From Akkermansiaceae bacterium (GTDB taxonomy: Bacteria > Verrucomicrobiota > Verrucomicrobiia > Verrucomicrobiales > Akkermansiaceae): DNA of 64,000 nt. Positions 60,141-64,000 of the stretch are shown here, piece after piece. How positions within the stretch are numbered: position 1 is the stretch's first letter; each line of letters opens with the position of its first letter. The notes beneath the pieces were generated by a model. It ran no database searches. It saw only the letters and a program-made list of their open reading frames with translations, and was not told where the DNA came from. Location of the stretch: positions 868,001-932,000 of the forward strand of contig JAHCBC010000001.1 in NCBI GenBank assembly GCA_019634595.1, written 5' to 3'. A program made the translations under genes and the position numbers.

Positions 60141-61009
60141 ATCTTATCGATTTATTAGAGCGAGTTGAGTGCGTCATTGGTCTTCAGGGGCATCCGCGAA
60201 CTCTTCGGCAAGTTTTGGAGGCCGAAATGTTGGGATATTTCGGACTGCTCCCTATTCACGCTGCAGAGCAAGCAGAGGCCTTTGAAAAGCGGATTCAGCA
60301 ACGTATAGTTGAGAAACAGCGGGAGATGGAATCTACCGGTGTGATCCCAGTAGTGGTGTTGCATCATGCAAACAATAGAAGAGTTGTAGGTTCTTGTTGG
60401 ATCGATCCTGATGATGATGAAAGTGTCGTCGCTGCAAAGCAGGGAAGGGCTTGGGCGGGTCAAATTCTTGAAGCCCTTCGGCAATTGACCCCGGAGGAAT
60501 TTGAGAAATTCGGGTCAAGAATCCTCAAGGAATTGGGGGCGGAGCAAGTCAGGGTTACGCGACGATCTGGCGACAATGGTGTGGATTTCTATGGTTACTT
60601 GTCATTGGGGGGAGTTATGATGCATCCACCTGCTATTTGCCAGCTTGCTCATAATATTCAGCTCTTATTTGCTGGGCAGGCCAAACACTATCCTAACAGC
60701 GCTATTGGTCCTTCAACTATACGCGAAATGATTGGTGCGATAGCGCTTGCAAGATTCAGTGTTTATTCTTCGGATCCAGATTTTTTCGAGGAGTTCAAGC
60801 TCCTTCCCTATAATCCCCTCCTGGCATTGGTTTTCACCACAGGGCGTTTTACAAAAGGGGCATTGGAGATTGCTAATGCGGCAGGTGTGATTGCACGTTC
60901 AGGAATTCAACTTGCTATCTTTCTGGCAGATCGCAATGTTGGAATAGTAAAAGAAGGGGGGATTGCTACTTTCGTGCCGGAGCGCTTCACAGACTGGTTA
61001 AATGACTGA
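60137..61009 (+). CDS. Mrr-like restriction endonuclease
   Basis: A 290-residue protein. From residue 117 it has the Mrr-cat core: LTPEEFEKFGSRILKELGAEQVRVTRRSGDNGVDFYGYL (Asp150), then LLFAGQAKHYPNSAIG (Gln181 and Lys183, the Q-x-K catalytic pair). The later motif IREMIGAIALARFSVYSS and LVFTTGRFTKGALEIANAAG belong to the Mrr fold. Its ~115-residue N-terminus is unlike known partners. Mrr-type nucleases cut modified or foreign DNA. Coupling to the ParB-like gene suggests that the ParB-like protein selects the target and this protein cuts (inference). Confidence 0.82.
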   Translation: MNLIDLLERVECVIGLQGHPRTLRQVLEAEMLGYFGLLPIHAAEQAEAFEKRIQQRIVEKQREMESTGVIPVVVLHHANNRRVVGSCWIDPDDDESVVAAKQGRAWAGQILEALRQLTPEEFEKFGSRILKELGAEQVRVTRRSGDNGVDFYGYLSLGGVMMHPPAICQLAHNIQLLFAGQAKHYPNSAIGPSTIREMIGAIALARFSVYSSDPDFFEEFKLLPYNPLLALVFTTGRFTKGALEIANAAGVIARSGIQLAIFLADRNVGIVKEGGIATFVPERFTDWLND

Positions 61010-61100
61010 GTAAGTATTATCGCAGTTTCATTTAAATTTGATTGAATATTAGATAGATGACGTGGTACGCCGAATGTTCTTCGCATTTTAGACGACTGCC

Positions 61101-62795
61101 TCACCACCCCGCCGCCTTGCCCTTCACCCGCGGATCACTCGCCCCACCAAAAGAGCCGCCATCTTTCCCGACGATCTGGGAGACGCCGAAGGTATCCACG
61201 GGCTGGAGCTTGTGGCCTTTGGCGCGGAGTTTTTCCTGAATGGCCTTCGGCAGCGAATTCTCCACGCGGAGGGTGTCGGGTGCCCATTGGTGGTGGAAGC
61301 GAGGGCGGGCGAGGGCTTCCTTCAGCGGCAGCTTGAGATCGATGACGCTGATGAGATTGAGCACGGTCTGGCTGATGATGGTGGGGCCGCCGGCGGCGCC
61401 GAGGGAGAGGAGGGGATTTCCCGCGGGATCGAGGACGATGGTGGGGCTCATGGCGGAGAGCGGGCGCTTGCCGGGCTCGACCTTGTTCGCGTCCCCGCCG
61501 ATGAGGCCGAAAGCGTTCGGCACGCCGGGCTGGATGGAGAAGTCATCCATCTCGTTGTTCAGCAGCACGCCGGTGCCGGGGACGATGACCTTGCTGCCGT
61601 AGGTGGTGTTGATGGTGGCGGTGATGGCCACCCAGTTGCCCTCGGCATCCGCCGCGGAGAAGTGGGTGGTGTGCTTGCCGAAGACATTCGTCTCCCACTC
61701 CGGCGGCAGCCCGTGCTTCGCCACCGGCATCGCCCGCGCGGGGTCGATCCGCCTTGCCAGTTCCTTGCCGTAGGAGGCATCCGCGAGGCCCTTCGGCACC
61801 TTGGTGAAATCCGGATCGCCCAGCCAATGGGCGCGGTCGGCGAAGGCCAGCTTCATCGCCTCCGCGATGGTGTGGATGCGGTCCGCCTCCTCCATCCCGG
61901 CGAGGTCGAAGTTCTCCACGATGTTGAGGATCTGCGCGACATGGACGCCGCCGGAGCTGGCGGGCGGGAAACCATAGATCCGGTGGCCGCGGTAAGTGGA
62001 CACCACCGGCTCGCGCAGCTTGATCGAGTAACCGGCGAAGTCGGCGGCGGTCATGATGCCGCCGTTTTCCTTCATCCACGCGCCGATCTTTTCCGCGACG
62101 GGGCCTTTGTAGAAATAGTCCGGTCCCTGGTCCGCGATGCCCTGGTAGGTGGCGGCGAGATCACCCTGGACCAGCAAGGTCCCGGCGGGGTGGGGCTTTC
62201 CATCGGCATCCAGGAACACCTTCCGCGAGCCGTCGAATTTCCGCAGGTCCTCCACGTTGCGCGTGAGCTTCCGGACCTCCGCATCGCCGATGCGGTAGCC
62301 ATCCCGCGCGGCACGGATACCCGGCGCGAGGTGCTCCGCGAGCGGCTTTTTCCCGAACTTCGCCACGGCATGCGCATACGCCGCCAGTGCTCCCGGCACG
62401 CCGGACGCCAGCGCGCCCGTCTGGCTCAGGTTGGTGTCCGCCTTTCCATCCACCAGATACATGTCCGGCCGCGCCGCGGCGGGGGCCATCTCCCGGCCAT
62501 CGATGGCATGCACCGTTCCATCCGCCAGCCGGATGAGGATGAAGCAGCCGCCGCCGATCCCGGAGTTCGACGGATCCACCACGCCCAGCGTCAGCCCCGC
62601 CGTGACGGCGGCATCGATGGCATTGCCACCGGATTTCATGATCTCCACCGCCGCATCCGTGGCGATGGGGTGGACGGTGGCCACCACGCCTTTGGTGAAA
62701 ACGGCCGCTTCCTTTCCATGGACAGGCAGGAGCGTGGCGGCGAAGACGGCGAGGTGGGAAAGACGGAACATGGCGGAGGAATGGCTTTGCGTCAT
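61101..62795 (-). CDS. ggt: Gamma-glutamyltransferase
   Basis: 564 residues. The proenzyme contains GVVATVHPIATDAAVEIMKSGGNAIDAAVTAGLTLGVVDPSNSGIGGGCFILI. The autocatalytic cleavage and nucleophile Thr are in FGKHTTHFSAADAEGNWVAIT. The small-subunit part has LLNNEMDDF, GKRPLSAMSPTIVLD and a GAAGGPTIISQTVL end. It cleaves glutathione and other gamma-glutamyl peptides, in the periplasm judging from the signal peptide at MFRLSHLAVFAATLLPVHG. Start codons at 62795 and 62771 are both possible. It returns to GC-rich core sequence directly after the island. Weak SD site. Confidence 0.93.
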   Translation of the reverse strand: MTQSHSSAMFRLSHLAVFAATLLPVHGKEAAVFTKGVVATVHPIATDAAVEIMKSGGNAIDAAVTAGLTLGVVDPSNSGIGGGCFILIRLADGTVHAIDGREMAPAAARPDMYLVDGKADTNLSQTGALASGVPGALAAYAHAVAKFGKKPLAEHLAPGIRAARDGYRIGDAEVRKLTRNVEDLRKFDGSRKVFLDADGKPHPAGTLLVQGDLAATYQGIADQGPDYFYKGPVAEKIGAWMKENGGIMTAADFAGYSIKLREPVVSTYRGHRIYGFPPASSGGVHVAQILNIVENFDLAGMEEADRIHTIAEAMKLAFADRAHWLGDPDFTKVPKGLADASYGKELARRIDPARAMPVAKHGLPPEWETNVFGKHTTHFSAADAEGNWVAITATINTTYGSKVIVPGTGVLLNNEMDDFSIQPGVPNAFGLIGGDANKVEPGKRPLSAMSPTIVLDPAGNPLLSLGAAGGPTIISQTVLNLISVIDLKLPLKEALARPRFHHQWAPDTLRVENSLPKAIQEKLRAKGHKLQPVDTFGVSQIVGKDGGSFGGASDPRVKGKAAGW

Positions 62796-62844
62796 TAGAC
62801 CGCCGGGAGAGCGAATGTGCAAGGGGAGGGGCGCGCTCCGATGG

Positions 62845-62869
62845 GTAGCGTCGTGGCTGCGCCATGACG
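62845..62869 (+). repeat. REP-like palindrome, copy 1
   Basis: GTAGCGTCGTGGCTGCGCCA followed by TGACG forms a stem-loop centred on CTGCG. It is the first of three near-identical 25-base copies between ggt and the tRNA-Ser gene (others at 62989-63013, inverted, and 63190-63214). Confidence 0.65.
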
Positions 62870-62988
62870 GCTGGGCAAGCGCACCATTGCCCTGCCACTC
62901 CACCTCGAATGGATGGCATCAAACGGACACCTGATCGGAGAGGCCCGGAGAGATTCGGAATCGAAAGAGGGTGGTGAAAATTCCCCAC

Positions 62989-63013
62989 CGTCGTGGCGCA
63001 GCCACGCCGCTAC
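62989..63013 (-). repeat. REP-like palindrome, copy 2 (inverted)
   Basis: The complementary strand reads GTAGCGGCGTGGCTGCGCCA and then CGACG, differing from copy 1 at only a few positions. It precedes tRNA-Asp by about 80 bases. Confidence 0.65.
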
Positions 63014-63093
63014 GATGAATCTGTTAGATCCTCCGTAAAAAAGGATTGCGCGAACCCAGTCACGCTATTAACCCTGCGCCCCCGAACGGGGAT

Positions 63094-63170
63094 GGAGCGG
63101 TAGCTCAGTTGGTTAGAGCGCCAGCCTGTCACGTTGGAGGTCGCGGGTTCGAGCCCCGTCCGCTCCGCCA
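63094..63170 (+). tRNA. tRNA-Asp (anticodon GTC)
   Basis: A complete 77-base tRNA with acceptor stem GGAGCGG/CCGCTCC, D arm AGCTCAGTTGGTTAGAGC, anticodon stem-loop CCAGC-CTGTCAC-GTTGG (anticodon GTC), T arm CGGGTTCGAGCCCCG and encoded CCA at 63168-63170. Confidence 0.97.
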
Positions 63171-63189
63171 TCCCTGTTCTTCGCCCCCC

Positions 63190-63214
63190 GTAGCGTCATG
63201 GCTGCGCCATGACG
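63190..63214 (+). repeat. REP-like palindrome, copy 3
   Basis: GTAGCGTCATGGCTGCGCCA followed by TGACG, differing from copy 1 by one base. Arms CGTCATGGC and GCCATGACG pair perfectly around TGC. The rest of the 234 bases between tRNA-Asp and tRNA-Ser shows nothing further. Confidence 0.65.
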
Positions 63215-63404
63215 GGTGTGCGGATGGGTGCGATCTTGCGATCCGTTATTCCACGGATGTCTCCTTTTGGATGCAGCTTCGCCACGGGTGATGAGTTCAC
63301 CCCCAGGATGGCCCAGCCACATTTCCTTGGCTCCGCCGGGCACACAAATTGAGAGAACACTTTACAACCAGAGCGCGGTTGCTAACTTCCGCGTCCCGGA
63401 GAAA

Positions 63405-63494
63405 GGAGAGGTGGCTGAGTGGTCTAAGGCACCCGATTCGAAATCGGACGTGGGGTAATACTCACCGTGGGTTCAAATCCCACCCTCTCCGCCA
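63405..63494 (+). tRNA. tRNA-Ser (anticodon CGA)
   Basis: A 90-base class II tRNA with a long variable arm. Acceptor stem GGAGAGG/CCTCTCC, anticodon loop TTCGAAA (anticodon CGA), variable arm around TGGGGTAATACTCACC, T arm GGGTTCAAATCC and encoded CCA. It is followed directly by TTTTTG. Confidence 0.95.
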
Positions 63495-63668
63495 TTTTTG
63501 TTGGATCGCGTGCCTGCGTGATGGAGCGGATGACGCTCCAATTCTTACCTCCATCGCCCGATTCAGACGCTGCTGGGGAAAAGATTGGATCGGTTGAATT
63601 TCCCTGTTGCCAAACCCGTCGGTCGCAGCATAATTTCTGCCCGCCGCGAGGCCGAAAGGCTTCGGAAA

Positions 63669-63739
63669 AGCCTCATAGTGTAACGGTAGCACACCGGATT
63701 TTGATTCCGTTCGCCTAGGTTCGAATCCTAGTGAGGCTA
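63669..63739 (+). tRNA. tRNA-Gln (anticodon TTG), CCA not encoded
   Basis: A 71-base tRNA: acceptor AGCCTCA/TGAGGCT, D arm TAGTGTAACGGTAGCAC, anticodon stem-loop CCGGA-TTTTGAT-TCCGT (anticodon TTG), T arm CTAGGTTCGAATCCTAG. The discriminator A at 63739 is followed by CTT, so the CCA must be added after transcription, unlike the other three tRNAs of the window. Confidence 0.95.
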
Positions 63740-63860
63740 CTTTTCCGATCGCTCCCAACAACCGATGTTGGTTTCAGAGCAAGCGGCGATCACGGGGTCC
63801 ACGATAGACTCGTTTTTTGTGCCCGGACTCCTCGCTCCGCTGCAAAGTCTGACTTGAGCC

Positions 63861-63897
63861 ACGGATGGACGCGGATGGACACGGATGGACACGGATG
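63861..63897 (+). repeat. Tandem period-10 repeat
   Basis: ACGGATGGAC, GCGGATGGAC, ACGGATGGAC and ACGGATG follow one another, 3.7 copies of a ten-base unit. It belongs to the same class as the repeats at 31583-31740 and 47991-48067. The stretch from 63740 to the window end holds no recognisable gene. It also contains a small palindrome at 63958-63973 (GGACCGG, CC, CCGGTCC). Confidence 0.7.
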
Positions 63898-64000
63898 AAA
63901 ACAGTGAGAGGCGGGTTGCCCCAAGCGGCAAAGCCGCTCCTGAAACCCGGTAGGGCTGGACCGGCCCCGGTCCGCCGTGGCTTTTGGCGCGGAGGCCAGG

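Noticed and set aside
56934-61100. Attachment-site repeats at the two edges of the island
   Set aside because: I compared 56934-56990 with 61010-61100 and found no direct repeat long enough to be convincing. tRNA-Asp is 2 kb away.
63861-63897. CRISPR-like array at the tandem repeat
   Set aside because: The unit is ten bases with no spacers, and no cas genes are present.

Overview
The window is GC-rich bacterial chromosome. A sampled 60-base line in the core, 55501-55560, has 41 G+C. The gene content points to the Verrucomicrobia, probably a Verrucomicrobiaceae/Luteolibacter-like lineage. The signs are two PEP-CTERM sorted proteins, a PVC-type membrane-bound dehydrogenase with a C-terminal haem domain, ThuA and sulfatase genes, a giant choice-of-anchor-Q beta-helix protein, many VWA/MoxR genes, and intergenic repeats of the CACGGATGGA type with a 10-base period. 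The taxonomy is inferred from gene content, not from a marker gene.

Layout. 1-7.3 kb: end of a ThuA-domain protein, a cupin, a secreted beta-helix protein, tRNA-Ala, a C39-like peptidase, an aldehyde dehydrogenase, a PEP-CTERM protein and a NUDIX-like hydrolase. 7.3-14.4 kb: glycogen synthase, a 247-bp inverted-repeat element, a DUF1460 amidase-like protein, DUF488, and a c-haem protein divergent from a group III truncated haemoglobin with a perfect FNR-type box between them. Then come an LpxL-like acyltransferase, RNase HI and a TPR protein. 14.4-19.8 kb: PVC dehydrogenase, sulfatase and lipoprotein esterase. 19.8-27.5 kb: a tightly packed minus-strand series of AraC regulator, eukaryotic-type HisA, pyruvate (or 2-oxoacid) dehydrogenase E1alpha/E1beta/E2, the redox repressor Rex, an ECF sigma factor and an anti-sigma-like protein that has YfbK flanking domains but no VWA core.

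27.6-35.4 kb: a PEP-CTERM protein, a haem-type TonB receptor and a DNRLRE protein in one operon, then a 1161-residue beta-helix surface protein. 35.4-42.4 kb: a second ECF sigma factor, transaldolase with a clear terminator, a VanZ-like protein, a BrnT/CopG-type toxin-antitoxin pair, a small lipid/glycan group (methyltransferase, GT2, PlsC, FabZ-like) and a MalY/PatB aminotransferase. 42.5-54.3 kb: a large minus-strand cluster of MoxR, a GldG-like membrane protein, ABC ATPase and permease, DUF58, BatA-like VWA, a lipoprotein and a GATase-like VWA protein. A HerA-like ATPase is divergent from it.

56.9-61.1 kb is an AT-rich island (a sampled line, 58441-58500, has only 25/60 G+C) inserted between core genes. 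A Dam-type adenine methyltransferase, with a possible extra N-terminal DNA-binding segment, is divergent from a three-gene operon: a NotI-family restriction endonuclease, a ParB-like protein and an Mrr-like nuclease, the last two overlapping by four bases. A 25-bp near-perfect palindrome lies between the divergent genes. This is the best candidate for an undescribed defence module. The window ends with gamma-glutamyltransferase, three copies of a REP-like palindrome, and tRNA-Asp, tRNA-Ser and tRNA-Gln.
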